A stretch of 64,000 nucleotides of DNA from an uncultured Desulfobacter sp. Its GTDB lineage: Bacteria > Desulfobacterota > Desulfobacteria > Desulfobacterales > Desulfobacteraceae. The notes under the pieces were generated by a model. It saw nothing but the letters and a program-made list of their open reading frames with translations. It was not told the origin of the DNA and made no database searches. This document shows, one piece after another, positions 16,886 to 26,017 of the stretch. Positions within the stretch are counted from its first letter, which is position 1. Every line of letters begins with the position of its first letter. Both the position numbers and the translations under genes were made by a program. The stretch lies in the NCBI RefSeq assembly GCF_963666675.1, contig NZ_OY762929.1, positions 1,426,001-1,490,000 of the forward strand. Reading direction: 5' to 3'.

Positions 16886-18163
16886 ATGTCTAAATTAGTT
16901 GCACCCCATGGTGGAAAAGGTCTTGTATGCTGCAAGCTCGAAGGCGCAGAACTGGAAGCTGAACTGAAAAAAGCTGAAGGTCTTAAAAAAATTGAAATTT
17001 CTTCCCAGGTTAAAGGCGACTTGATCATGCTGGGTATCGGCGGTTTCTCTCCGCTGAACGGTTTCATGACCAAAGCGGACTGGAAAGGCGTTTGCGAAGA
17101 CTTCCTGCTGGCTGACGGTACTTTCTGGCCGGTTCCCGTTATGCTCGACGCTGCTGCTGCTGATGCTGCTGAGATCAATGTTGGTGATGAAATCACTCTT
17201 GAGAAAGATGGTGAAATCTATGCCACCATGAAGATCGAAGAAAAGTTCGAAATGTCCGAAGACGAGAAAAAATGGGAATGCGAGAAAGTCTACAAAGGTC
17301 ACGGCGAAGAGTCTGAAGATGACGTATTCTGGAAAATCGCCATGGAAGATCATCCCGGCGTTCAGATGGTTATGGCCAGAAAAGAATTCTGCCTGGCAGG
17401 TCCTGTAAAAGTTCTCTCCGAAGGAGAATTCCCCGAAAAATTCAAAGGCGTTTACCTGACCCCCAAAGAAACCCGTGCCATCATGGACGAAAAAGGCTGG
17501 GCCAACGTTGCTTCCATGCAGCTGAGAAACCCCATGCACAGATCCCATGAGCATCTTTGCAAGATCGCCCTTGACGTATGTGACGGCGTTCTGATTCACT
17601 CTTTGATCGGTAACCTGAAACCCGGCGACATCCCCGCAGACGTACGTATCAAATGCATCGACACCCTGATCAAGGGTTACTTTGTTCCCGAGCACGTTAT
17701 CAACGGCGGATATCCCCTGGACATGAGATATGCCGGTCCCCGTGAAGGCCTGCTGCACGCTACCTTCCGTCAGAACTACGGCGTTAACAGAATGATCATC
17801 GGTCGTGACCATGCCGGCGTTGGTGACTTCTACACCCTGTTCGAAGCACAGGAAATTTTTGACACCATCCCCATGCCCGAAGACGACGGCAAACGTCTGC
17901 TGTGCGAACCCCTGAAAATTGACTGGACCTTCTACTGCTACAAATGCGACGGCATGGCTTCCATGAGAACCTGCCCCCATGGCAAAGACGACCGTGTTAT
18001 CCTCTCCGGCACCAAACTGCGTCACGCCCTGTCCAACAACGAACCTGTTGTTGATCATTTTGGCCGTGAAGAAGTTCTGGTTATCCTCAGAGAGTACTAT
18101 GCCAGCTTGACCGAAAAGGTTGAAGTAAAACTGCAGAGCCATGCAGAAGGTTCCAAGATGTAA
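16886..18163 (+). CDS. sat: Sulfate adenylyltransferase (ATP sulfurylase)
   Basis: This 425-residue enzyme activates sulfate to adenosine 5'-phosphosulfate, the first cytoplasmic step of sulfate reduction. Recognisable segments are MLGIGGFSPLNGFM, QLRNPMHRSHEHLCKIAL (the HxxH-type nucleotide-binding motif), MRYAGPREGLLHA and the C-terminal FGREEVLVILREYY. The length and lack of an APS-kinase domain fit the dissimilatory bacterial/archaeal form. CYKCDGMASMRTCPHG supplies the zinc-site cysteines. Codons are strongly biased (CTG, GGC, AAA, GAC), unlike neighbouring genes, which suggests very high expression. GGAG precedes ATG 16886, and a strong terminator follows. Confidence 0.97.
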   Translation: MSKLVAPHGGKGLVCCKLEGAELEAELKKAEGLKKIEISSQVKGDLIMLGIGGFSPLNGFMTKADWKGVCEDFLLADGTFWPVPVMLDAAAADAAEINVGDEITLEKDGEIYATMKIEEKFEMSEDEKKWECEKVYKGHGEESEDDVFWKIAMEDHPGVQMVMARKEFCLAGPVKVLSEGEFPEKFKGVYLTPKETRAIMDEKGWANVASMQLRNPMHRSHEHLCKIALDVCDGVLIHSLIGNLKPGDIPADVRIKCIDTLIKGYFVPEHVINGGYPLDMRYAGPREGLLHATFRQNYGVNRMIIGRDHAGVGDFYTLFEAQEIFDTIPMPEDDGKRLLCEPLKIDWTFYCYKCDGMASMRTCPHGKDDRVILSGTKLRHALSNNEPVVDHFGREEVLVILREYYASLTEKVEVKLQSHAEGSKM

Positions 18164-18209
18164 GAGAAGGTTTTCCTTCGCTGACATCCCTTTTGTGATG
18201 TAAAATAGA

Positions 18210-18244
18210 GCGGCCCGTTCCTGATTGAGGAACGGGCCGCTTTT
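18210..18244 (+). terminator. Intrinsic terminator of sat
   Basis: A perfect 13-bp stem, GCGGCCCGTTCCT pairing with AGGAACGGGCCGC, has a 5-base loop (GATTG) and is followed by TTTT. It lies 46 bp after the sat stop codon. Confidence 0.92.
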
Positions 18245-18444
18245 GCGTTTGTCACTAGTCTGTACCCTTGAAATTTGCCATTAAAAAGCTATAATAAGGG
18301 TATGAATGTTTCTACCACCCCTTCTCCCTTCAGGACCGGGGAGTCCAATTTTGAACCCGTTTATGTGAGGACCCATGGAAAATTAAACACGGTCGACCGG
18401 CATTAAACGCATAAAAGCCGTTCGATCAAGCAAGAGGAGGGTTT

Positions 18445-19038
18445 ATGAACTCCTTAAACAAAAAATTAAAACTCTTGGCGATGGTTTTTATTCTTTTAAT
18501 ATCCCTGGACGGTTACGCAATCGGAACAGATCCCCCCCCTCCTTCATGGTCTGAACCTGATCCGTCCCCCCCGGCAAGTGGACAAACCGCTCAACAAGAT
18601 TCTTCAGCCAAAAAAATTGTATTGTCCGGTGCCGCTCAACTATTTAAAGATACCCGGATCGGTAAAAATCTCAATGAGTACCGACGGCATTTGATTCGCA
18701 ATGTAAGATTTGAATACCGCAAAACGATCGGCTCTAAAGCGCCCGATGCCAGCAAGACCGCTCCCCGTATCCCACTGAAGGAAAATGACGAAAAAGAATC
18801 GGTAAAGACCGTATCCTTTTCAGGTGAACTTGACTCGAACCTCTCCCCGGTGATTCAATTTAACTCCCGGCTGAATATCGTGGATTTTTCTTCCTCGTTT
18901 GACCTGATAGATCATGAAGTGGAATGTGATATTTCAAGCCGCCCTGTGAACACGTTTTTAGGCGGGCGGGCGGCTATCGGTTTTAGTTCTGATGGTGAAA
19001 AAACAGAGGCCTTAATCCGCTTAAAGTTTGACTTATAG
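18445..19038 (+). CDS. Exported protein of unknown function
   Basis: This is a 197-residue protein that I do not recognise. It has a clear signal peptide (basic MNSLNKKLK, then LLAMVFILLISLDGYA) and a Pro/Ser-rich linker (residues about 30-50). The following region has alternating polar and hydrophobic residues and ends SSDGEKTEALIRLKFDL, suggesting a beta-rich periplasmic or outer-membrane-associated protein. The last residues recall a strand ending in an aromatic or hydrophobic residue. AAGAGGAGGG precedes ATG 18445. It is convergent with the phosphate transporter, with only four bases between the two. Confidence 0.7.
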   Translation: MNSLNKKLKLLAMVFILLISLDGYAIGTDPPPPSWSEPDPSPPASGQTAQQDSSAKKIVLSGAAQLFKDTRIGKNLNEYRRHLIRNVRFEYRKTIGSKAPDASKTAPRIPLKENDEKESVKTVSFSGELDSNLSPVIQFNSRLNIVDFSSSFDLIDHEVECDISSRPVNTFLGGRAAIGFSSDGEKTEALIRLKFDL

Positions 19039-19042
19039 CGGA

Positions 19043-21319
19043 TCAATCCAAGTGCAGGTTTCTGCAGGCTTTGGTGCCGTCTTTTGAGGGCAGGGCCTCG
19101 TTAAAGATTTCAATCAACTTGACCGTTTGTTTGGCCATCATGACGCAATTACCGGAAATGGCGTAGTACATGATGCTCAGGCGTGTTTTTGAGGACTCTT
19201 CCCTGATCCTTGCAATCTGGTTGGCATTGTATTCGTCCACAAGGTCACTAAGGTAGTGAAACCGTGCAGCGATATGGTGGCAGTCCACAATATCCTTTTT
19301 GTTGAATGCGATTTCCGCCTGCTCGAGGATGTAAAGAATTTCTATTTTGATCTCCTTGAGTTCCTCAATCTGAGCAGGTAAAAGTCCTGTGTGCCGGTTG
19401 GCTACATGTCTGGTGGACCTGATCACCGTGTCACGGTATCCATCGTTAAGTTTCTGAAGGCGCCGGATGATCTGGTAGTAGTTGAACGATCCCTTGTGAT
19501 CCCCGCGCTGCAAAAGCCGTAATACTTTAAAGATATTTGCAATAATTATATTACTGCGTATCTGGAACTGCTTGACCTTTTTGCGATGTCCTCTTAGGGC
19601 GTCCAAATCCTCTTGAAACAGGGCATCAAATGCCGCGCTCAATGAGAGCCTTATACCTTGGAGATGAAGGGCAATGTGGTCAAAGGTTGCCGAAACCGAA
19701 GACTGGAAATCCGTCACCTCTTCAAGATGGTAAATGGTGATCTCCTCTTTGTCTTTTTCTATGCCTTCATGGTATTTTTTGTTTCTGCGGATCATAAAAA
19801 ACACAAAAATCATCAGACCGACCACGCCAGGCATTTTAAAATAATAGATGATGTTGCCGCTGATAAAAGAGACTGCAAAGGCGATAAGGGCAGTCATAAA
19901 CCAGCCGCCAATTACTGTTAATACACCGGTAACACGATATACGGCGCTTTCCCTGCCCCAGGCCTGGTCCGAAAAGGATGATCCCATGGCAACCATAAAG
20001 GTCACATAGGTGGTGGACAAAGGCAATTTTAAGGATGTGGCCATGGAGACCACGGCAGATGCCACCATCAGATTCACAGAGGCGCGCAGCAGATCAAAGG
20101 ATGGTTTTTTTCTTCCTTGGTTGCGGGTGTTTTCTGAATTCGGGCTGATTCGCCTGGCAACAACCCGGCTGATGACAGGCGGTGCGATGGCTTTGGCAGA
20201 GGTGAACAGGCTGTGAAACAGGTTGACAATGCGCCTGGAGAGCCAGACCGATTCAAACCGCTCCATGCCTTCATCCTGCTGGCCTAAACTGATTTCTGTC
20301 TCGGACACTGTCCTTGCCCTGCGCGACACCCACAGGGTCACCACCATGATGGCGCCGGCAATGAGCATGATGTAGGTCTGGGTATGAACTTTTCCACCCA
20401 GTGCTCCCATGGTGATGTTCATGGGGTCGGATGAGGCCAGTGCGGTTTTAAAGGCATTAAGCCCCGCCAGGGGGACACCGATAAAATTGACAAGATCATT
20501 GGCAGCAAAAGCCATGGCCAAAGCAAACGTGCCCACAAGGACGATGGGTTTTAAAATATTTACTTGGAATACACTGATGAGAATTTGGAGGATGATGGCT
20601 GAGATGACAAAGATACTCCCCATGAGAATAAAAGAGTGGTTTTTTATCCATGCCACCATTTGTGCATCCATGAATGTGGCGCCTTTGGCCCCTTTGACAA
20701 GGATGAAAAAGGTGATAACGGTCAAGGCAACACCGCCCCATAGCGCGCCGTAACGCTTCAGGCGTTTTTTATAATTAAAGGTGAAGATAAGTCTGGATAT
20801 AAACTGAACCGTTGCGCCTGAAACAAATGCCACAAGAATGGATAATAATATGCCGAATACGATGGTGATGGCTTTGCTCGAATTGATATAATCCAAAAGC
20901 CCAAGACCCGAATCGGCATGGGCGGCAAGTTTTATCATGGAGAGGGCCACGGCGGACCCAAGCAGTTCGAATACAATGGATACGGTTGTGGACGTGGGCA
21001 GGCCGTATGTGTTGAAAAGATCCAAAAGCAGGATGTCCGTGATCATGACCGCCAGAAATATGGTCAAAAGCTCGGGCATGGTAAAAAGTTCGGGATGAAA
21101 AATACCTTTACGGGCGACCTCCATCATGCCCGCAGAAAAGGTCACACCCGTCAGAATACCGACACTGGCAATCATCATGATTATTTTAAAGGGGGCGGCC
21201 TTGGACCCGATGGAGGAGTTTAAAAAATTAACCGCATCATTGGTTACTCCAACAATCAAGTCAAACATTGCAAACAGAATCAGCATCCCGACGATGACAT
21301 AGCATATTTCAATGCCCAT
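19043..21319 (-). CDS. PiT-family inorganic phosphate transporter with C-terminal PhoU-like domain
   Basis: This 758-residue inner-membrane protein carries two PiT signatures: GVTNDAVNFLNSSIGSKAA near the N-terminus and FAANDLVNFIGVPLAG (about residue 275). It has about 10-12 membrane segments. A second conserved LPLSTTYVTFMVAMGSSFSD resembles the PiT C-terminal repeat. From about residue 540 a roughly 200-residue soluble helical domain, rich in charged residues, resembles PhoU-like coiled helices. Transport is probably proton- or sodium-coupled phosphate uptake gated by the PhoU-like part. PiT is usually 400-500 residues with PhoU encoded separately, so the fusion is the notable point. Confidence 0.85.
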   Translation of the reverse strand: MGIEICYVIVGMLILFAMFDLIVGVTNDAVNFLNSSIGSKAAPFKIIMMIASVGILTGVTFSAGMMEVARKGIFHPELFTMPELLTIFLAVMITDILLLDLFNTYGLPTSTTVSIVFELLGSAVALSMIKLAAHADSGLGLLDYINSSKAITIVFGILLSILVAFVSGATVQFISRLIFTFNYKKRLKRYGALWGGVALTVITFFILVKGAKGATFMDAQMVAWIKNHSFILMGSIFVISAIILQILISVFQVNILKPIVLVGTFALAMAFAANDLVNFIGVPLAGLNAFKTALASSDPMNITMGALGGKVHTQTYIMLIAGAIMVVTLWVSRRARTVSETEISLGQQDEGMERFESVWLSRRIVNLFHSLFTSAKAIAPPVISRVVARRISPNSENTRNQGRKKPSFDLLRASVNLMVASAVVSMATSLKLPLSTTYVTFMVAMGSSFSDQAWGRESAVYRVTGVLTVIGGWFMTALIAFAVSFISGNIIYYFKMPGVVGLMIFVFFMIRRNKKYHEGIEKDKEEITIYHLEEVTDFQSSVSATFDHIALHLQGIRLSLSAAFDALFQEDLDALRGHRKKVKQFQIRSNIIIANIFKVLRLLQRGDHKGSFNYYQIIRRLQKLNDGYRDTVIRSTRHVANRHTGLLPAQIEELKEIKIEILYILEQAEIAFNKKDIVDCHHIAARFHYLSDLVDEYNANQIARIREESSKTRLSIMYYAISGNCVMMAKQTVKLIEIFNEALPSKDGTKACRNLHLD

Positions 21320-21546
21320 GGTAGTTTTATTCCCTTTGTGAAAATTGGAGATATACGGGCCGGAGCAGGCCAGACCATTTTATCAGAATTGTAACCCTAA
21401 TATTATTCTTATACTTTGCTTATAATTGGCTTCTTTATAAGGCTTTTGACCCTTATTTGGCAAGGAGTTTGTCGGAATTTTAGGAGATTGTTAGTTTTGT
21501 GTGCGGCTTGTGGCGTTAAAAAGATCTGAAAAGGAAATGAAGCTGT

Positions 21547-22386
21547 CTAAGAATGGTTCTTCAGGGCTAAAATCATGTCATAAGCCTTGGATTTGGGGCA
21601 GTTTGTAAGTCCGGCTATTTTTTTTGCAAGATCACCGGTTCGCACGTTCTGATTCAGACCGTCCAAAATCATAGCCTCCACCTGTTCGGCAGATAAATCG
21701 ACCGCCTGTTCATCCGCGCCGGTGATAAATAAAACGCATTCGCCTTTGATGTTCTCTCGGTTTTCAAGGGTGGCGAGAATAGAGGAAAGGGGGCCGCGAA
21801 TAAACTCCTCATACTGTTTTGTCAATTCCCTGGCAAGGCAGGCCCGGCGGTCGCCAAACGCCGTTATGGCCGAAGAGATCAGCCGAACAATGCGCCGGGG
21901 AGACTCATAAAATATGAGTGTGGCTTCGTGATGGGCGGCCTCATTGAGAAAAGTGTTCAGTCTGCCCTGTTTCCTCGGTGCAAAACCCAGGAAAATAAAT
22001 CTGTCTGTGGGCAGTCCGGAGGCGCTCAATCCGGTGATGGCGGCACTGCATCCGGGAACAGGTACAATGCATATGTCTTTTTCCTGGGCCAGGGAGACCA
22101 GGCGGTAACCGGGATCTGATATCAAAGGGGTACCGGCATCGCTGATCAGGGCGATGTCGGCGCCGTTTTCAAGGCGCTGGATCAGGTCCTGGGCTTTTGC
22201 GGTTTCATTGTGCTCGTGGCAGGCGATTGTGGGGGTTGTGATGCCGTAATGAACGAGCAATTTTTTTGAATGCCGGGTGTCTTCGGCTGCAATCAGATCC
22301 ACTTCCTTTAGGGTTCGTACGGCTCGAAACGTCATGTCCCCAAGGTTACCCAAAGGTGTTGCTACGATATAAAGTGTGCCGGGCAT
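21547..22386 (-). CDS. rsmI: 16S rRNA (cytidine-1402-2'-O)-methyltransferase
   Basis: This 279-residue tetrapyrrole-methylase-fold enzyme methylates the ribose of C1402 in 16S rRNA. The N-terminus reads MPGTLYIVATPLGNLGDMTFRAVR, and EDTRHSKKLL, ISDAGTPLISDPGYRLV and PGCSAAITGLSASGLPTDRF follow in canonical order. The frame extends three codons further upstream, but the SD sequence AAGGA fits the ATG at 22386, which begins two bases after yraN. It is the last gene of the trmD-rplS-rnhB-yraN run. Confidence 0.95.
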   Translation of the reverse strand: MPGTLYIVATPLGNLGDMTFRAVRTLKEVDLIAAEDTRHSKKLLVHYGITTPTIACHEHNETAKAQDLIQRLENGADIALISDAGTPLISDPGYRLVSLAQEKDICIVPVPGCSAAITGLSASGLPTDRFIFLGFAPRKQGRLNTFLNEAAHHEATLIFYESPRRIVRLISSAITAFGDRRACLARELTKQYEEFIRGPLSSILATLENRENIKGECVLFITGADEQAVDLSAEQVEAMILDGLNQNVRTGDLAKKIAGLTNCPKSKAYDMILALKNHS

Positions 22387-22388
22387 TC

Positions 22389-22763
22389 TTAACATCCTTG
22401 AAAGGCGTTGGGGATCACGGTGATATCGCAGTCTGTGTGTGAGCTGTCCTTGTATAACACTTCCACCACATCAAATCGCAGCCGGGTGTCGGTGATTTTT
22501 TTTCGGCTCAGATAGTATTGGGCGCCCATGATGATTTTTCTTTGCTTGGCCGGCGTGACCGCTTCCCGGGGCAGGCCTTTTTTGGCGCCTGTCCGGGTTT
22601 TGACTTCAATAAAGCACAGGGTGTCGCCATCTTTTGCAATCATATCGATTTCAAACTGTGGGGTCGAATAGTTGGCGGCCAATAGCTTATAGCCCCGGGA
22701 CAAAAGATAGTGACGGGCAGCGGCCTCCCCTTTTCTGCCAAGTTGTTTTCCCCCCAGGCTCAT
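22389..22763 (-). CDS. YraN-family (UPF0102) endonuclease-like protein
   Basis: This 124-residue protein has the Holliday-junction-resolvase-like/PD-(D/E)xK fold pattern: GRKGEAAARHYLLSRGYKLLAANY, FEIDMIAKDGDTLCFIEVKTR and FDVVEV. The catalytic Asp, Glu and Lys are all present. Its cellular role is unproven in this family. ATG 22763 overlaps the rnhB stop codon (ATGA), so the two are translationally coupled. Confidence 0.9.
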   Translation of the reverse strand: MSLGGKQLGRKGEAAARHYLLSRGYKLLAANYSTPQFEIDMIAKDGDTLCFIEVKTRTGAKKGLPREAVTPAKQRKIIMGAQYYLSRKKITDTRLRFDVVEVLYKDSSHTDCDITVIPNAFQGC

Positions 22764-23353
22764 ATATCCTTTACGCCCTTGAAACTTTTACGATGAACAG
22801 GGCAGGGGCCATGGGCCAGGATTGCCTCTTTGTGGGCCTTGGTCGGATATCCTTTGTGCCGTTTAAGGCCATATTGGGGGTATTTGACGTCAAGGTCCGC
22901 CATGATCCGGTCCCTCGTAACCTTGGCTAATATCGAGGCCGCTGCAATGGAGAGGCTCAAGGCGTCCCCCTTTATAACACTGCGTTGATCTATGGTGGTG
23001 TCAATGGTGAATTTTCCGTCAATCAGCAGATAATCCGGTGTCCTATGAAGATTTTCAACGGCCCGTTTCATGGAGAGCAGTGATGCCTGCAGGATATTAA
23101 TCCTGTCAATTTCCTCATGGTCGGCTATGCCGATGCCAAAGGCAACGGCCTGGGTCTGGATCACCGGAAAAAGGGCTTCCCTTTTTTTTTCGGAAAGCTT
23201 TTTGGAGTCGTTGATGCCAGGGACATCAAAATTTTCCGGCAGCACCACCGCCGCAGACACGACGGGGCCGGCAAGGGGTCCCCTGCCGGCCTCATCAACA
23301 CCTGCAACCATTTTATATCCGCTCGATCTGGCCTGTTTTTCAAAGGCCAGCAT
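22760..23353 (-). CDS. rnhB: Ribonuclease HII
   Basis: This enzyme cleaves RNA in RNA-DNA hybrids and nicks at misincorporated ribonucleotides. Motif AGVDEAGRGPLAGPVV holds the first catalytic acids, followed by SKKLSEKKRE, a later Asp in YLLIDG, and SIAAASILAKVTRDR. The frame is open to a GTG at 23419, which would overlap rplS by 41 bases. I prefer ATG 23353 (MLAFEKQARSSGYKMVAG), giving about 197 residues, the usual size, although neither site has a strong SD sequence. Confidence 0.93.
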   Translation of the reverse strand: MLAFEKQARSSGYKMVAGVDEAGRGPLAGPVVSAAVVLPENFDVPGINDSKKLSEKKREALFPVIQTQAVAFGIGIADHEEIDRINILQASLLSMKRAVENLHRTPDYLLIDGKFTIDTTIDQRSVIKGDALSLSIAAASILAKVTRDRIMADLDVKYPQYGLKRHKGYPTKAHKEAILAHGPCPVHRKSFKGVKDI

Positions 23354-23378
23354 GTCGGCCGTATAGCTGCCGTGGATA

Positions 23379-23732
23379 TTAGGCAAAGCGTTTTTCTTTG
23401 ATTCTTGCAGCTTTGCCACGCAGATTTCTCAGGTAGTAAAGTTTGGATCTTCTTACACGTCCCCGGGTGACCACTTCAATTTTGTCAAGGGCAGGAGAAT
23501 AGAGGGGGAAAATTCTTTCAACACCGACGCCGCCGGAAATTTTTCTGACGGTGAACCGGGCACTGGAAAGGCCTTTGGTCTTCTTGATCACAACGCCCTG
23601 GAAAACCTGGATACGTTCCTTTTCACCTTCCCTGATTTTAACATGAACCTTTACGGTATCCCCGGAGTCAAAATCCGGGATGTCAAGGCGCATCTGTTCT
23701 CTTTCAATTTTTTGGATTAGGTTTGCTGTCAT
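23379..23732 (-). CDS. rplS: 50S ribosomal protein L19
   Basis: This 117-residue basic protein has the L19 signature: FDSGDTVKVHVKIREGEKERIQVFQGVVI, then FTVRKISGGVGVERIFPLYSP and the C-terminal RGRVRRSKLYYLRNLRGKAARI. AAGGA lies six bases before ATG 23732. Its place after trmD is the conserved rpsP-rimM-trmD-rplS order. Confidence 0.98.
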   Translation of the reverse strand: MTANLIQKIEREQMRLDIPDFDSGDTVKVHVKIREGEKERIQVFQGVVIKKTKGLSSARFTVRKISGGVGVERIFPLYSPALDKIEVVTRGRVRRSKLYYLRNLRGKAARIKEKRFA

Positions 23733-23844
23733 GTTTTGTTCCTTCTATTTTTATATGAAAGTCACAATTAAGTTATTGGGTTATTTCTATTGTTGCCATG
23801 GGTTGCGTCTGGTGTTGATAGACCGGATCAGCCCATTTTTTTAT

Positions 23845-24402
23845 TCAGCCGTTTATTAATCTGTCCAAATATATGGATGCTGCGGACCGGACGCTCAGAT
23901 GGTTATACGATCCTGAACCCCGTATGGGTTCCAGGATGTGGTCACACTGGTCCATCACCTCCGGTGCCAGTCCCCAAGCCGTTCCGAACACAAGCACATG
24001 GGGAATATTTCCCTTCAATTCCTGCCCAAGCGCGCTGCAACTGCGCGTGGCGCTTCGACTGTTGGCGCTGGTGGCCACTTTTACCACCTTCCGGCCCTGC
24101 TCATGTTCTATATCATTGCAGACGGCTTCAAAACTTTGTGCCACCCTGACCCGCTCAAGGGCAGATTTTCGTGCAGGATTAACCGTTCCCCCGTGCCCAT
24201 GGGTCCAGTGATCCATAATCTGGGCAGCCAGGGTCTGCTGGTCTTCATAGGGGGTAACCACATAATAGGCCGTTACCCCGAATGTCCGGCCTGCTCTGGC
24301 AATGTCGTGCAGGTCCATGTTGGTCAGAGCTGATCCTGTGATCAACCCGTTTTTATTGACCACCGGGTAGTGGATCAATGCCAGATAAATCGGTGCGCTC
24401 AT
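23845..24402 (-). CDS. SPOUT-class RNA methyltransferase of the trmD-linked (TM1570-like) family
   Basis: This is a 185-residue protein. The start MSAPIYLALIHYPVVNKNG, the central HWTHGHGGTVNPARKSAL and the C-terminal HVLVFGTAWGLAPEVMDQCDHILEPIRG...YNHLSVRSAASIYLDRL match the SPOUT methyltransferases encoded between trmD and rplS in deltaproteobacteria and Thermotoga. The trefoil-knot SAM site would be the FGTAWGL/NHLSVRSA region. The target RNA is unknown. ATG 24402 overlaps the trmD stop codon (ATGA). Confidence 0.85.
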   Translation of the reverse strand: MSAPIYLALIHYPVVNKNGLITGSALTNMDLHDIARAGRTFGVTAYYVVTPYEDQQTLAAQIMDHWTHGHGGTVNPARKSALERVRVAQSFEAVCNDIEHEQGRKVVKVATSANSRSATRSCSALGQELKGNIPHVLVFGTAWGLAPEVMDQCDHILEPIRGSGSYNHLSVRSAASIYLDRLING

Positions 24403-25151
24403 TTATGGATTAATGCCTCAAGTTCCCGGCACCATTGCCGTAAAATCTCTTTTTCTTCATTGTCCGGCGTCCGGGCCTCAAACAGGTCCGGGCGTTTGAT
24501 AAAGGTCCGTTCCAGGGCGGATCGCCTGCGCCACTGCCGGATTTTTTCATGGTTCCCGGACAAGAGAACCCCGGGGACGGTCATGTCCTCGTAGGTTTCG
24601 GGCCGGGTGTACTGGGCGTATTCCAGTCGGTTGTCCATAAAGGACTCGCACTGGGATGATTCATTACTCCCAAGCACGCCGGGAATCATTCGGGCAACGG
24701 CATCAATTACTGCCATGGCGCCGATTTCTCCGCCGGTCATTACAAAATCCCCCACGCAGATCTCTTCATCCACCTGGCGGGTATAGACCCGTTCGTCAAT
24801 GCCCTCGTACCGGCCGCAGATCAGAATCAGGTCCTGGTTTGCGTTTGCAAGTTCACAGGCCCGGGCCTGGTTAAAGGGTTTGCCCTGGGGGCTTAAGCAC
24901 ACCACCCGGGGATTGTCGGCGCTCTGTCCTGCATCCGCAATGGCCTTTTCCAAAGGCCCCGGCATCATTACCATGCCGCTTCCGCCGCCGTAGGGGCGGT
25001 CGTCTACGCTGTTATGCCGATCTACGGCAAAGTCCCGGATATTAATAGTGTCCGCGCTGATAATATCACGGTTCAAGGCACGGGCCATGATGCCGTTGGC
25101 AAAAAACGCCTCCAGAAATTCCGGAAACAATGTAAGTACGGTAAACTTCAT
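24399..25151 (-). CDS. trmD: tRNA (guanine-N1-)-methyltransferase
   Basis: This 250-residue SPOUT enzyme methylates G37 of tRNAs and protects against frameshifting. Motifs include MKFTVLTLFPEFLEAFF, DRPYGGGSGMVMMPGPLEKAI, CGRYEGIDERV and the knot GGEIGAMAVIDAVARMIPGVLG. A TTG two codons earlier could also start the frame, but ATG 25151 gives the standard N-terminus. It follows rimM closely. Confidence 0.97.
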   Translation of the reverse strand: MKFTVLTLFPEFLEAFFANGIMARALNRDIISADTINIRDFAVDRHNSVDDRPYGGGSGMVMMPGPLEKAIADAGQSADNPRVVCLSPQGKPFNQARACELANANQDLILICGRYEGIDERVYTRQVDEEICVGDFVMTGGEIGAMAVIDAVARMIPGVLGSNESSQCESFMDNRLEYAQYTRPETYEDMTVPGVLLSGNHEKIRQWRRRSALERTFIKRPDLFEARTPDNEEKEILRQWCRELEALIHK

Positions 25152-25159
25152 GGCCAAAA

Positions 25160-25702
25160 TCAGTCCGTGACAAATCCGTCGGGCAACTGGGTTGTGATGA
25201 CGCCGGTATCAAGGTTTATATCCTTGATGAACGCTGCGTTCACAGGGATCAGGACTTCCTGTTTGCCCTGGGGCGTTTTATTTATGACCACCAGGATGTC
25301 ATCCGCACCTGTGGGGAAAAGTCGCTCTACTTTTCCAAGTTCCCCTTTACCGGTGTCCACAACCGTCAAGCCGATCATGTCCTGCCAGTACCAGGTGTCT
25401 TCGTCCAGGTCCGGCAGGTTGCTTTTGCTCACCAGGACCAGTTTACCCACGAGTGCTTCCGAGGCTTCCCGGGTCGAGACCCCTTTTAGGGTTAACAGCA
25501 CCCCTTTTTTATACCTGCCGGTTTTAATGATGATATATTCCCGGCCGGGATCCTGGGGGGCATCCTCATTTTTGAGCACCACGGCAAGTCCCGGGGTAAA
25601 GGTGTCGGGCGACTGGGCCCAGGACCACACCTTCAAATTTCCCTTAAGGCCGTGAACGCCCGTGACCTTGCCGATGGTCAGCCAGGTGTCCGAAGATTCC
25701 AT
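25160..25702 (-). CDS. rimM: Ribosome maturation factor RimM
   Basis: This 180-residue two-domain 16S rRNA processing factor binds ribosomal protein S19. The N-terminal barrel is recognised from TIGKVTGVHGLKGNLKV, and the PRC-barrel half from WYWQDMIGLTVVD...LGKVERLFPTGADDILVV. It lies between khpA and trmD, with four bases to khpA, as in other deltaproteobacteria. Confidence 0.95.
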   Translation of the reverse strand: MESSDTWLTIGKVTGVHGLKGNLKVWSWAQSPDTFTPGLAVVLKNEDAPQDPGREYIIIKTGRYKKGVLLTLKGVSTREASEALVGKLVLVSKSNLPDLDEDTWYWQDMIGLTVVDTGKGELGKVERLFPTGADDILVVINKTPQGKQEVLIPVNAAFIKDINLDTGVITTQLPDGFVTD

Positions 25703-25706
25703 GGAA

Positions 25707-25937
25707 CTACTCGATGATTTCCAGTACCGTGCGTTTTTTCATTTTTGTGGCCGCGGCACTCAGGATTGTTCGCATGGCCCTGGCTGATCTGCCCTGTTTA
25801 CCGATAACCTTGCCCAGGTCTTCCTTTGCCACTTTGAGTTCAAGCACGGAAGTCTGGTCACCTGTTACTTCAGATACCTGAACCTCATCGGGATTGTCTA
25901 CCAATGCCTTTGCTAAATACTCAATCAGCTCTTTCAT
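25707..25937 (-). CDS. khpA: KH-domain RNA-binding protein KhpA
   Basis: This 76-residue single KH domain has the GxxG loop in VIGKQGRSARAMRTIL. It belongs to the YlqC/KhpA family encoded between rpsP and rimM in many bacteria, and probably binds RNA with a jag/KhpB partner not in this window. AGGAG precedes ATG 25937. Confidence 0.94.
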   Translation of the reverse strand: MKELIEYLAKALVDNPDEVQVSEVTGDQTSVLELKVAKEDLGKVIGKQGRSARAMRTILSAAATKMKKRTVLEIIE

Positions 25938-26017
25938 AAAAACATCTCCTAATCAATGACATAAGGGCCCGGTTGCTTTCAGGGCGTGGCCGGCGGTGTT
26001 GTACTTTTACGGTATCC

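Noticed and set aside
16895..18187. Long minus-strand open frame (430 codons) opposite sat
   Set aside because: It is the mirror of a strongly codon-biased gene. It lacks family motifs and a ribosome-binding site, while sat on the plus strand is certain.
25014..25655. 213-codon plus-strand frame opposite rimM and trmD
   Set aside because: It is a shadow of two certain genes and has no motif or ribosome-binding site.
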